This document shows positions 14,915 through 22,354 of a stretch of 49,772 nucleotides of DNA, in pieces. Positions within the stretch are counted from its first letter, which is position 1, and every line of letters begins with the position of its first letter. Source of the DNA: a virus; IMG/VR virus record IMGVR_UViG_3300020430_000972, positions 1 through 49,772 of that record, one strand, 5' to 3'. A program made the translations under genes and the position numbers. The notes under the pieces are model-generated. The model made no database searches and had not been told where the DNA came from. It was given only the letters and a program-made list of their open reading frames with translations.

Positions 14915-16684
14915 CTAGTTCTGTGAAGTCGGGTCGGAGTCTTCCGGGTTGGTCGTTTGACGTATCTGCTTGTTGCTTACCTTTGTTATGTAATTGGTTC
15001 CGCTCACCGTTTTTTTTTGAGCTTCGTCTAGTTGTTTGATCTCTTCACCGTAGAAGATTCTGTTTGCAGTATCTGGATATTCTTTGTCTTTTTCTTCTTG
15101 GTCTTCTTTGATAGCTTCTTTTTCTGCGGCATCTACCCACTGGTTCCATTTGTCAACATCTTTGACTTCATCTAATATGTCTGTGTCTTCTTTTTGTTTT
15201 TCAGGTTCATATTTTTTGTTGAACTCTTCGTAGCCTTCTACCTCAGCTGGATCAAATCCATCAGTAACTTCCTTTATGATCTTTTCTTCAAGCTCTTGCT
15301 TCATATCAAGTTCTTCATTGATATCAATGTCTGGCTTCTCTTCTGGCAATGGTTCTAGATCTTCTTGCATTGTTTCGCTGAAACTTTTGCCTTGTGATAC
15401 TGCACCAACAGGCGAACCTATCACTGGCGGAATGTTTTTAGCAATCTTGTCTGCACGAAGTTGTTCTTGTTCACGACGTTCTTCTTCGAACAGTTCTTCT
15501 GGACTTACATCTTCGAATTGTTCTTTAGGGTCGTTAGGATCTTCTGGATCCGGATCGGACTTTGGGGGCAACTTCCCGCCCTTGTCCTCTCTCACATATT
15601 GGAATGTATATTGAGAAGCAATCAAGAGCAATACTGCAAGTGGATCAAATACAAATATAATTATGATTATAACCCAACGTACAGCCGACTCTAATAAATT
15701 TTGGTCTGCTTGTTCGCCATATATAAACTCTGCAATATATTTGATTGGTCCTACTTCAGCTTCTAGTTGTCTATAAGTTTTTTCGTAGTTAAATTTTTCT
15801 TCCCTGACACCATCGATAATTAGTTGTTCTTTATCTATGAATGTTTCTAGTTCTTCAATCCTAGCATCTAGGTCTTCTGTCTTAGCATTAGCTTGGCTTC
15901 TAAGATCTTGTATTCTATCTTGTATTGCTTTTATGTCGTCAGCATACTTGGCATCTACGGCCGCAAGTGCTTCATTAAGTTTAGCATTAATGTTTCTAAT
16001 TTCTCTTTGTGCCGAACTTGCCACTGACAGTTCGTTTGCTTTTGCCTCTTCTACTGCTTTATCAAACTTGGCACCACCACCAAAGGATCCTTCAAATCTA
16101 TCCTTGGCCGCTTGTATGTCTGCTTCTTTACGTTCTTTTGCTTGTTCAATACGTTTGTTTTGTAATTCTATTTGTTTATCAAAGTCTTTACGTATGTCGT
16201 CTTTTTCAGCTTTGATAAGAACATTAATTTTGTCTAGTTCTACTTGTTCACGATCAATTAGGTTGTCTACACGAATATCTTCACCGCCCAATAGACGATT
16301 CATTTCAGTAGTCCAACGTTCTATCTTACCTTCTGATCTTGTTATTTTGTCATCAATAGTTTTGATTAGAGCAACCTGCTCTTGGCTCATTGATGTTTGT
16401 TCTATATGTGCTTTAGATAAGAAACCAAAGATACCCATTGATGTAATAAACATTAATACAATGACGGCTATTGATAGATATGTTTTAAGCCACCAGGCGG
16501 CACGTTGCCAATGACGGTGTAACCATACCGCAGTAACTAGTTTCCCTACTTCTAGAGAAACACCCATAATAATGATTGGAATCACAGCCGCGGCAAATAT
16601 AGCCGCCAATCCTGCCACCGAATAGTAAATTGCTACCGCACTAATTGTCAGTGCAGATAGAAATGTTAGTATTCCTAATAACAT
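14915..16684 (-). CDS. Membrane-anchored coiled-coil protein
   Basis: 589 aa from the ATG at 16684 (CAGAGG upstream, late box 30 nt further up). Three hydrophobic helices lie near the N-terminus (about 3-25, 30-52, 68-90), then a long Glu/Lys/Gln-rich coiled coil (about 100-325), another membrane helix (about 344-368, WVIIIIIFVFDPLAVLLLI) and an acidic Pro/Glu-rich tail. Similar architectures are seen in uncharacterised proteins of T4-like marine phages. It probably sits in the host inner membrane or is a virion protein that enters it; the role is unknown. Confidence 0.75.
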   Translation of the reverse strand: MLLGILTFLSALTISAVAIYYSVAGLAAIFAAAVIPIIIMGVSLEVGKLVTAVWLHRHWQRAAWWLKTYLSIAVIVLMFITSMGIFGFLSKAHIEQTSMSQEQVALIKTIDDKITRSEGKIERWTTEMNRLLGGEDIRVDNLIDREQVELDKINVLIKAEKDDIRKDFDKQIELQNKRIEQAKERKEADIQAAKDRFEGSFGGGAKFDKAVEEAKANELSVASSAQREIRNINAKLNEALAAVDAKYADDIKAIQDRIQDLRSQANAKTEDLDARIEELETFIDKEQLIIDGVREEKFNYEKTYRQLEAEVGPIKYIAEFIYGEQADQNLLESAVRWVIIIIIFVFDPLAVLLLIASQYTFQYVREDKGGKLPPKSDPDPEDPNDPKEQFEDVSPEELFEEERREQEQLRADKIAKNIPPVIGSPVGAVSQGKSFSETMQEDLEPLPEEKPDIDINEELDMKQELEEKIIKEVTDGFDPAEVEGYEEFNKKYEPEKQKEDTDILDEVKDVDKWNQWVDAAEKEAIKEDQEEKDKEYPDTANRIFYGEEIKQLDEAQKKTVSGTNYITKVSNKQIRQTTNPEDSDPTSQN

Positions 16685-16713
16685 ACTACTACCTCTGTAT
16701 TCTTTGTATAACA

Positions 16714-16721
16714 TATTTATC
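16714..16721 (-). promoter_or_regulatory. T4-type late promoter box
   Basis: GATAAATA on the minus strand, 30 nt before the start of the 589-aa membrane coiled-coil gene. Confidence 0.55.
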
Positions 16722-16727
16722 CTAATT

Positions 16728-17171
16728 TTATCTAATAAAACGCCATCCTTCGTGGCCTGTTTCCCTACAAGCAACCTCCTTAAAGTTACGTTGTTTGCCT
16801 TTGTAGTTTAATACAGATAAAATTGTTCTACAATACCCACTTCCCATTGGATATGTGTTTGCAACAAACACTTCACCATTTGTTCCTGTGTCGTTATTAT
16901 ACCAACTTGTTGTTTGACCGTTTTCGTTGTTGTCTAGAGCAAAGTAAATGGCTTGTTCTTGTTTTACCCTATCCTTTGCAGGTAATCTGTACCAATGCCA
17001 TTTAGTAAGATTTACAATTACTCCTACATAACCATTGCTAGGTTGATATGTTGATTGTACACTTGATGTTGTGGTGTCACTAGTGTTGTATGTTTGAATG
17101 TTCTTTGTAGAACTACAAGCCCCTAATATACTAAAAAGGGCTAGTAACAATATACCATTTACTAGTTTCAT
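16728..17171 (-). CDS. Surface-antigen-like lipoprotein
   Basis: 147 aa from the ATG at 17171 (AAGGAAAAG upstream). A lipoprotein signal peptide ends in the lipobox ILGAC. The C-terminal 80 residues (FALDNNENGQTTSWYNNDTG, then GYCRTILS, VACRETGHEGWRFI) resemble the C-terminal domain of rickettsial/alphaproteobacterial 17-kDa-type surface antigens. It is the last of three consecutive lipoprotein genes. A role in changing the host outer membrane, for example blocking other phages, is inference. Confidence 0.8.
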   Translation of the reverse strand: MKLVNGILLLALFSILGACSSTKNIQTYNTSDTTTSSVQSTYQPSNGYVGVIVNLTKWHWYRLPAKDRVKQEQAIYFALDNNENGQTTSWYNNDTGTNGEVFVANTYPMGSGYCRTILSVLNYKGKQRNFKEVACRETGHEGWRFIR

Positions 17172-17475
17172 AGTCTTTTCCTTGGAATAGACAAGCATAG
17201 CCTTTTCTTTCAACCATCCTGCCGTTTATGTTTACACTATACCAATGTTCGCGACATTCCTTTGCCATACCCATCTTTGGGGGTAATAACTTCTTAACAG
17301 GATTGTCGCTACACTCAGTTGTTTGGGTACTATTAACAACACCGTTATTATCAACGATAGTCTTGTTAGTATCACAGTACTGGTGACCGGATTCCTCCAA
17401 TGTAAGTTTAGTCTCAGTAGACGCACATCCAGTACATATCAATACCAGAGTTAGTGTGTATAAAAGACTCCTCAT
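17131..17475 (-). CDS. Small lipoprotein
   Basis: 114 aa. The signal peptide MRSLLYTLTLVLICTGCAS ends with lipobox CTGC, with Ala-Ser following the Cys. The mature part has five more cysteines and the tail segments CREHWYSVN and GYACLFQGKDYETSKWYIV. It overlaps the next lipoprotein by 41 nt. Not recognised otherwise. Confidence 0.75.
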   Translation of the reverse strand: MRSLLYTLTLVLICTGCASTETKLTLEESGHQYCDTNKTIVDNNGVVNSTQTTECSDNPVKKLLPPKMGMAKECREHWYSVNINGRMVERKGYACLFQGKDYETSKWYIVTSPF

Positions 17476-17484
17476 AGGATCCTC

Positions 17485-18054
17485 CTAGTCTATTTGTTTA
17501 GCAGACTTGTTGATTGAATTAGTATTAACTTTGTTGTTCTTTACTGCCCATTTACCTTGAGCTTCAGAAACAAGTTCGTCAACAATTTCTTTATTCAACT
17601 TCAACATTACAAAGTAATGATACTTGCCATTTCTTTTGTACAAGTAACCATCAGTTGTAGAATAATGTCTTACTACCGTATCTGTGATTTTGTTTACAAC
17701 CAATACTTGAGATTGTGTAGAAGAAACCAAACTTTCTTCGCTACCTGAATCATTGTATTCGATTGTTGTTCTCTTGTTTACTGCACCATTAATTCTATCA
17801 GCAATTTTTGTCTTTGCTAATTGTAGTGCTTTGTCAAAAGCGGCCTCTTTGAAACCACTTACTGAACTACCACAAGCATAGTAGTAATCTTTAGACCACC
17901 ATAACCAACCTTCGGTTCCAGTGTCCTTACATTTCATATACCAATTAGGTACAACGTCTTGTTGTTTTTCAACAACCGTAGTCATAGTTGAACAAGCAGA
18001 CATCATAATAGCCATTAGTGCTACCAATATCGTGCTTTTAAAGTGCCTTGTCAT
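17485..18054 (-). CDS. LPP20-like lipoprotein
   Basis: 189 aa from the ATG at 18054 (GGAGGCTGTA region upstream). Signal peptide with lipobox MSAC, then VVPNWYMKC and YYACGSSVSGFKEAAFDKALQLAKTKIA, the pattern of LPP20-type lipoproteins. First gene after the strong promoter at 18089-18117, followed by two more lipoproteins. Likely an outer-membrane lipoprotein made in the host; function unknown. Confidence 0.75.
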   Translation of the reverse strand: MTRHFKSTILVALMAIMMSACSTMTTVVEKQQDVVPNWYMKCKDTGTEGWLWWSKDYYYACGSSVSGFKEAAFDKALQLAKTKIADRINGAVNKRTTIEYNDSGSEESLVSSTQSQVLVVNKITDTVVRHYSTTDGYLYKRNGKYHYFVMLKLNKEIVDELVSEAQGKWAVKNNKVNTNSINKSAKQID

Positions 18055-18088
18055 TACAGCCTCCATAAGTTTCGTTCATTATGTTTAT

Positions 18089-18117
18089 ATAATAGCACCA
18101 GAATAGAATAATGTCAA
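18089..18117 (-). promoter_or_regulatory. Sigma70-like promoter of lipoprotein operon
   Basis: TTGACA, 17-bp spacer, TATTAT on the minus strand. Confidence 0.83.
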
Positions 18118-18135
18118 TAACAATTTTGCCAAAAG

Positions 18136-18588
18136 TTAGTTTCTACGCATAGTGGCAATTTCGGTTGCCGCCTTACGTCCTGACTTGTCTTCTTCGTCAT
18201 CTGCAAAAATTGGAACCATATTGGATTTGTGCATAGTTGCAATACCAATTAGTCTACGTTCTCCTGTGTATTGCATAGGAGTTCTTCTAGTAGCAGGTCC
18301 AAAACTTCTGTGTGTGTTTGCACTTGGAATATGTGGCGTTTCTCTCCGAAAAGTAGTTTCTGAGTGATGCCAAGGTGTGCTTACAATAGTTGTTCTAGCT
18401 TTTGGTTTGAACTTGCCGTGAACGTAATCGATATATTCGGATAGTGTCAGAGTGTCCAACTTGGCGTTTTTCAAAAACTTGTTGTGCTTACGCCAACCTT
18501 CTTCATAGAAGCTAGGATCTTTTCGTTTTTTGGGTTTACGTTTCTTTGTGTTTAAAGTGGTAAGTCCACGTGCCAAATGCATTGTCAT
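18136..18588 (-). CDS. Conserved basic phage protein
   Basis: 150 aa. It starts MTMHLARGLTTLNTKKRKPKK and ends with MHKSNMVPIFADDEE...IATMRRN, segments I associate with a conserved T4-like cyanophage protein of unknown function. Strongly basic N-terminus. GAGG lies upstream of the ATG and its own promoter is at 18614-18642. Confidence 0.75.
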   Translation of the reverse strand: MTMHLARGLTTLNTKKRKPKKRKDPSFYEEGWRKHNKFLKNAKLDTLTLSEYIDYVHGKFKPKARTTIVSTPWHHSETTFRRETPHIPSANTHRSFGPATRRTPMQYTGERRLIGIATMHKSNMVPIFADDEEDKSGRKAATEIATMRRN

Positions 18589-18613
18589 ATTGAGCCTCTT
18601 TCGTTATTGTTAT

Positions 18614-18642
18614 ATTTTACTATAACAGACTTAATATGTCAA
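18614..18642 (-). promoter_or_regulatory. Sigma70-like promoter
   Basis: TTGACA, 17-bp spacer, TAAAAT on the minus strand, upstream of the 150-aa gene. Confidence 0.75.
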
Positions 18643-18645
18643 GTA

Positions 18646-18912
18646 TTAAATTGATGTTTTGTTTGCAGGTGGTCCGTCTTCTAATGGAACCAATTCTGTA
18701 GGAAGTTTTGAACTATCAACACAAAGAACTTGTTCGATAGGTCTGAAGCCGTAAGATTGAGCTACTCTTAATTGTATTTCTTGTGGATTGTTCTTTACGT
18801 ATGAAATGCATTGTTCTGTGGTTTCAAATATTGGTTGTGTAAAGACAAATAGATTTCGTTCACCGCCCTGACCTATTCCGACCATGACAGCAACGATTAA
18901 AATTTTTAACAT
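18646..18912 (-). CDS. Small possibly secreted protein
   Basis: 88 aa. A short hydrophobic N-terminus (LKILIVAVMVGIGQGG) could act as a signal or anchor; the rest is soluble with two cysteines. The start codon overlaps the stop of the SNase gene by one base. Unrecognised. Confidence 0.65.
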   Translation of the reverse strand: MLKILIVAVMVGIGQGGERNLFVFTQPIFETTEQCISYVKNNPQEIQLRVAQSYGFRPIEQVLCVDSSKLPTELVPLEDGPPANKTSI

Positions 18913-19343
18913 TACAGGGTTACCTTTCCTTCTTTTATAAGTTTCTTCCTATTATTTAGATGTTGTTGCTGAACTTTATCTTTGTTCTGGCCGTGATAAG
19001 CAACACCGTAACCCTCTTTGATCATTATGTCTGTAAGTTTCTTTCCGTCAATTAAAAAGTCTCCAAGTATTCTGCCGAACTTACCTTTTTTGTCTTCTCC
19101 ACTCTTGTCAATGGTTGTCTTTAAAACTTGTTTGGATCCAATTGGCATTTTGTCCTTGACATATTGTTTTGATGCCAAGCCAAACTTCTTTTCAACTTTA
19201 TCTCTTGTTCTGGATTCAGGAGTGTCTATGCCCATCATACGAACACGTTCTTTGTGCATCCACATACCAAAGCCTAAGTCAATGTCAACATCAACTGTAT
19301 CACCGTCTACAACTCTAAGGATCTTGCACCTGTACTCGTACAT
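18912..19343 (-). CDS. Staphylococcal-nuclease-like (TNase) protein
   Basis: 143 aa. KILRVVDGDTVDVDIDLGF, VRMMGIDTPESR and KFGRILGDF match the SNase fold; Arg35, Glu43 and Arg91 correspond to the catalytic residues of staphylococcal nuclease (Arg35, Glu43, Arg87). It is a Ca-dependent DNA/RNA endonuclease family. No signal peptide, so it should act in the cytoplasm, perhaps on host DNA or RNA. Its ATG overlaps the stop of the upstream 48-aa gene. Confidence 0.9.
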   Translation of the reverse strand: MYEYRCKILRVVDGDTVDVDIDLGFGMWMHKERVRMMGIDTPESRTRDKVEKKFGLASKQYVKDKMPIGSKQVLKTTIDKSGEDKKGKFGRILGDFLIDGKKLTDIMIKEGYGVAYHGQNKDKVQQQHLNNRKKLIKEGKVTL

Positions 19344-19489
19344 TATCTACCTTGACCTCTGTAGAACTTGTGGCTTCTTTTCTTGTGTTTGTTCATTGAG
19401 GACATCTTGCAAGATCTTTTGCGACCTGCTTGAGATGTTCCTTTAGGTTTACTAACGTGAACTGTAACACTTGTGCCCCACTTGGCCAT
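19343..19489 (-). CDS. Small basic protein (48 aa)
   Basis: A 48-aa gene found by reading the minus strand: it begins MAKWGTSVTVHVSKPKG and ends SSMNKHKKRSHKFYRGQGR. AAGGAGCAGTT precedes the ATG and the stop overlaps the SNase start (TAATG). Short, very basic proteins with this KHKKRSHK...YRGQG ending occur in T4-like cyanophages. A nucleic-acid-binding role is likely by composition only. Confidence 0.78.
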   Translation of the reverse strand: MAKWGTSVTVHVSKPKGTSQAGRKRSCKMSSMNKHKKRSHKFYRGQGR

Positions 19490-19541
19490 AACTGCTCCTT
19501 AATTAACTACACAGTTATTTAGCACATATTGGATAGAATAC

Positions 19542-19617
19542 TGGCGGAGCATACGGGAATCGAACCCGTGGTCTTCGCCGTGACAGGGCGACGTGTTAAC
19601 CGCTACACTAATGCTCC
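19542..19617 (-). tRNA. tRNA-Asp (anticodon GTC)
   Basis: 76 nt on the minus strand with acceptor GGAGCAT/ATGCTCC, anticodon stem TCGCC/GGCGA, loop CTGTCAC (anticodon GTC), T arm with GGTTCGATTCC, discriminator G and an encoded CCA. Confidence 0.96.
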
Positions 19618-19618
19618 G

Positions 19619-19723
19619 TTAGTTACAACCGGATACACAAATAAAAACTTGATGACCTGTTACTGCTACATGAATGGCTTGTATTAATACTGCCGCTCCT
19701 AATATTGCAAGGTATGTAGACAT
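19619..19723 (-). CDS. Tiny membrane protein (34 aa)
   Basis: ATG at 19723 with AGAAGGATT upstream gives a 34-aa product starting MSTYLAILGAAVLIQAIHVAV, a single hydrophobic helix, and ending VFICVSGCN. Its stop codon is 1 nt from the 5' end of tRNA-Asp, so message and tRNA share one transcript and must be separated by processing. Confidence 0.6.
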   Translation of the reverse strand: MSTYLAILGAAVLIQAIHVAVTGHQVFICVSGCN

Positions 19724-19763
19724 CTTGTAAATCCTTCTAACAATTTTAGTTATATCTAGATTA

Positions 19764-19792
19764 AGTATAACAGATATTGTTAAGGATGTCAA
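19764..19792 (-). promoter_or_regulatory. Sigma70-like promoter
   Basis: TTGACA, 17-bp spacer, TATACT on the minus strand, for the 34-aa gene, tRNA-Asp and genes beyond. The -35 box contains the TGA stop of the Rieske-oxygenase-like gene. Confidence 0.83.
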
Positions 19793-20868
19793 CCACGTAA
19801 TGGATTGGCAGGATCCACTTCTAAGAACTTACCCCATTCAGCATAGTAATGACGCATACCAACTTCATCATGTATTGTGCCATTTTCATGTCTACCATGT
19901 AATATGTTCCTTGCTTCTGTACCTTCACGCATGGTTGTACCTTGTCCGGCTACACCAATTAGATCTTCGTGTAGATTACGTCCAAATGGTCCCCATATAC
20001 TATTGTGATGGTTAATCCGTGTGCGTCTTTCTTCTGGTGTGTCGTTACGTAATCCATATCCTCTGAATTCAATAAGAACTTTGTTAGGTCCTAATGGAGT
20101 CACTGCATCACTGCGATATGCACTACCACGTAGGTTAAAGTTGAAACCAGGAAACAAGTCTACCATGTACCATTGATTGGGTGGTAGATTAGGAAAGGAC
20201 AGTTCTCCTCTGTCTTCAAAGCCATCATACTCCTCATAATTGACAGTGAACGAACTAACATTCACATGACCATTATCGAACGGAATATTCTTTCTTGCAA
20301 AGTATTCATCATTGAATCCACTCACTCTGTTAAAGTAGTGCATGAAGTCATGATAAAATTCACTGTTGGTATCATGCCACAGTTTATAATTTGTGTCTAT
20401 TACTGCTTTGTGATAATGAAACACTTCAAGCTCTTCTGTGTCAATGGCATCAGCAATACAATCAAATGCACCTGCCGTCCATTGTTCTACGGTTTGTGTA
20501 GGGTTAGGATCTAGTGTTACCCAAACCATACCTCCGTGCTTGACTTCACAATGCAAAGGCTTTTCTGTAGTTGCAAAATCCCAAGTGTATGTTCCTGCAG
20601 GTTTTCTTATGTCTATGTCATTGGTGTTATGATATGCTTGTACGTTTGTGCCATCAATGTTGATTGCAATGACTCTTACGTCTGCAATCTTTGTGGTTCT
20701 AAAGTCACCTTTGTTTCGCATTTCACTGATATGGCACATAGGTATCCATACCTTCTTAAAGATTTGTTTTTGTTCTTGTTCATATATTTGATAATTGTTA
20801 TAACATTCGCTACTGATAAATTCTACTGTTGGACGAGATTTCCAACTCCTATGATTGCGTGGGGGCAT
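19789..20868 (-). CDS. Rieske-type ring-hydroxylase alpha subunit homologue lacking the Rieske site
   Basis: 359 aa from the ATG at 20868 (AAGGAGAC upstream). The catalytic half looks intact: YKLWHDTNSEFYHDFMH supplies His173 and His177, and HEDLIGVAGQG the Asp302 ligand of the mononuclear iron. The N-terminal half resembles the Rieske domain (KVWIPMCHISEM, VRVIAINIDGTNVQAYHN, GGMVWVTLDP), but the stretch that should hold C-x-H and C-x-x-H is about 50 residues short and both motifs are absent. Family members normally oxidise aromatic or quaternary ammonium substrates with electrons passing through the Rieske cluster; this one must differ or be inactive. Confidence 0.8.
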   Translation of the reverse strand: MPPRNHRSWKSRPTVEFISSECYNNYQIYEQEQKQIFKKVWIPMCHISEMRNKGDFRTTKIADVRVIAINIDGTNVQAYHNTNDIDIRKPAGTYTWDFATTEKPLHCEVKHGGMVWVTLDPNPTQTVEQWTAGAFDCIADAIDTEELEVFHYHKAVIDTNYKLWHDTNSEFYHDFMHYFNRVSGFNDEYFARKNIPFDNGHVNVSSFTVNYEEYDGFEDRGELSFPNLPPNQWYMVDLFPGFNFNLRGSAYRSDAVTPLGPNKVLIEFRGYGLRNDTPEERRTRINHHNSIWGPFGRNLHEDLIGVAGQGTTMREGTEARNILHGRHENGTIHDEVGMRHYYAEWGKFLEVDPANPLRG

Positions 20869-20895
20869 GGCAGTCTCCTTCATTATATTTAAATT

Positions 20896-20924
20896 ATTAT
20901 AACACTGAAAAAAGATAAAGTCTA
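20896..20924 (-). promoter_or_regulatory. Sigma70-like promoter
   Basis: TAGACT, 17-bp spacer, perfect TATAAT on the minus strand, before the Rieske-oxygenase-like gene. Confidence 0.68.
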
Positions 20925-20939
20925 ATAGGAAATGTCTAT

Positions 20940-21232
20940 GTGGTAATAGGCGCAACGTTTCTGTTGCTAGGTACGTTGCCAACCCCGAGCGATTATGCCG
21001 CTAAGGCAAAATCCTCATTTACAACGGATTTCTGTTTACCGAAGTTAACAAAAGTCACGTTGTTTAGTGCATTATCGTTTGCATCTATACGTTTGTTCGC
21101 GTTAACCGAGCTTACATCCGGACAGTCTCCTTCAACCTTAACAAGCCAATCGATCCTAATTCCACCCCGACGGGGGTATATTGAATTGGTGGAGTGGCCG
21201 GGAATTGCACCCGGGTCTTGCTCTTGTGACAT
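20940..21232 (-). ncRNA. ssrA: tmRNA, circularly permuted (two-piece) type
   Basis: On the minus strand the T arm (CCGGGTGCAATTCCCGG) and the 3' acceptor strand CCACTCC-A-CCA come first (21187-21220), then an 18-nt spacer, then the 5' part GGGGTGGAATTAGGATCGA starting at 21168. GGGGTGG pairs with CCACTCC. A tag reading frame follows the resume context TAGAT|GCA (21082 down to 20993); the tag begins ANDNALNN, ends NEDFALAA and then TAA. This acceptor-first order is the permuted tmRNA layout of alphaproteobacteria. tmRNA rescues stalled ribosomes and tags products for Clp proteolysis. The tag is 29 codons, long for this group. The outer ends are approximate. Confidence 0.88.
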
Positions 21233-21256
21233 ACGTTGCTATCATCAATTGCTATG

Positions 21257-21264
21257 TATTTATA
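21257..21264 (-). promoter_or_regulatory. T4-type late promoter box upstream of tmRNA
   Basis: Perfect TATAAATA on the minus strand, about 25-35 nt before the acceptor piece of the tmRNA. Confidence 0.55.
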
Positions 21265-21319
21265 GCCTTATTTGTATAGTATGTAGTTAATTGTGATAAC
21301 TAATGTCAAAGGAAATATT

Positions 21320-21523
21320 ATGCCAAAAATGAGAACGTTTACTTTCTACGATGGTGATAATGTAGAAACAAAAGAGTCAACAAGCTATAAGAAAGCAGTC
21401 AAGTCATATCAGGGCAGTACTAAAAGCAAAATGGTACGTGTTGAATGGGAAGCCAAAAAAGGCGGACTGTATGAAATGCAACAAAGACTACCACTAGGTA
21501 GAAGCAAAAAGATAGGAAGATAA
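21320..21523 (+). CDS. Small hypothetical protein
   Basis: 67 aa from the ATG at 21320 (AAAGGAAAT upstream); an upstream ATT/ATG-rich extension lacks a ribosome binding site. Basic protein starting MPKMRTFTFYDGDNVETK. Unrecognised. One of two short plus-strand genes, one base before the next. Confidence 0.65.
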   Translation: MPKMRTFTFYDGDNVETKESTSYKKAVKSYQGSTKSKMVRVEWEAKKGGLYEMQQRLPLGRSKKIGR

Positions 21524-21524
21524 A

Positions 21525-21722
21525 ATGGCTGGGATAAAACAACGAGGGCCTATCTCTGTGCAACACAAAAGAACAGTGATCAGAGATGGTGAGGAAATAG
21601 AAATCAAACCAGTAAGATATTATGGTCCTGGAGCTAATGGTCGTATGTGCGGAGCTTATGCAGATACTGGCGATTTGATCATGGGGTCAGATGGACTTCC
21701 AAAACCTTTTAAAAGCATCTAA
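21525..21722 (+). CDS. Small hypothetical protein
   Basis: 65 aa, starting one base after the preceding stop (TAAAATGG), hence coupled. Contains VRYYGPGANGRMCGAYAD. Unrecognised; it ends exactly where the convergent cold-shock gene ends. Confidence 0.65.
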   Translation: MAGIKQRGPISVQHKRTVIRDGEEIEIKPVRYYGPGANGRMCGAYADTGDLIMGSDGLPKPFKSI

Positions 21723-21950
21723 TTATCTGTTAAAATTTTCGGGACGTGTAAGGTTACCTGCTATCATTCGTCCTCTGTTGTCAACAAGTTCGAATTCAAG
21801 TAACATCTTGTTAGATATGTTTTTGATCTGAGCCGCTTCAAAGGCACTTATGTGAACAAATACATCTTGTGAATTGTCCATAGGTGTTATAAAGCCGTAA
21901 CCTTTTTTGGAGTCAAACCATTTCAGTTTGCCTGTGATTCTTTCACTCAT
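21723..21950 (-). CDS. Cold-shock domain protein
   Basis: 75 aa from the ATG at 21950, which gives the canonical start MSERITGKLKWFDSKKGYGFI. RNP1 (KGYGFI) and RNP2 (VFVHIS) are present. CspA-type proteins bind single-stranded RNA/DNA and melt RNA structure. A longer in-frame start at 21995 would add 15 residues without family support. A 14-bp hairpin lies in the region upstream (22045-22077). Confidence 0.9.
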   Translation of the reverse strand: MSERITGKLKWFDSKKGYGFITPMDNSQDVFVHISAFEAAQIKNISNKMLLEFELVDNRGRMIAGNLTRPENFNR

Positions 21951-22044
21951 ATTCTTTTTATTTCTCTCTGTATTAGTAAGTTCGTAGTCATACATTTACT
22001 ACACGAATATTTACCAAATTGTTACGGATTATTATCTGCATACA

Positions 22045-22077
22045 GATATAGCACGGACACTTTTGTCGTGCTATATC
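22045..22077 (-). other. Strong hairpin between the 59-aa gene and the cold-shock gene
   Basis: GATATAGCACG...CGTGCTATATC, extended by ACA/TGT with one bulged G to about 14 bp. No U-tract follows on the minus strand, so it is either a U-less terminator, a processing site or a 5' leader structure for the cold-shock mRNA. Confidence 0.65.
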
Positions 22078-22088
22078 ATATATGGATC

Positions 22089-22268
22089 TTATAATGAGTT
22101 TTTCTTTTCTTGGATTTCTTTTCTACGTTCTTTTGCAAGTTTGCCCATGTTACCTAAGGCTTTTCTTGCTCTTGCCGCCGCGGCCTTTACTGACTTTGAT
22201 TCGAAAGATTCTGATTCTTTCATATAGTTTTCGTATTCCGCTACGATCTGTTCATGTACAGTTGACAT
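22089..22268 (-). CDS. Small Ala/Lys/Glu-rich helical protein (59 aa)
   Basis: ATG at 22268 with AGGAGA 10 nt upstream gives 59 aa: MSTVHEQIVAEYENYMKES, then KAAAARARKALGNMGKLAKERRKEI. Highly helical with a basic Ala/Arg centre, similar to short conserved proteins of T4-like cyanophages. It may bind DNA by analogy of composition; function unknown. A TATAAT sequence about 40 nt upstream may be a promoter without a good -35. Confidence 0.75.
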   Translation of the reverse strand: MSTVHEQIVAEYENYMKESESFESKSVKAAAARARKALGNMGKLAKERRKEIQEKKNSL

Positions 22269-22354
22269 AATATTTCTCCTATGTTCTTAATTAATTATTA
22301 TAAGTTGTGAATGTATGTGTATAATCTGGCTTTACGATGCCTTAATTGGCGAAA

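Noticed and set aside
15837-16514. 225-aa plus-strand open frame
   Set aside because: Antisense to the coiled-coil gene; Ser/Leu-rich composition is what Lys/Glu/Gln/Asp coding gives on the other strand, and it has no ribosome binding site.
20993-21232. A 79-aa open frame on the minus strand ending ...NEDFALAA
   Set aside because: It runs through the tmRNA; only the last 29 codons are the tag frame, and the rest overlaps the tRNA-like domain, so it is not a protein gene.
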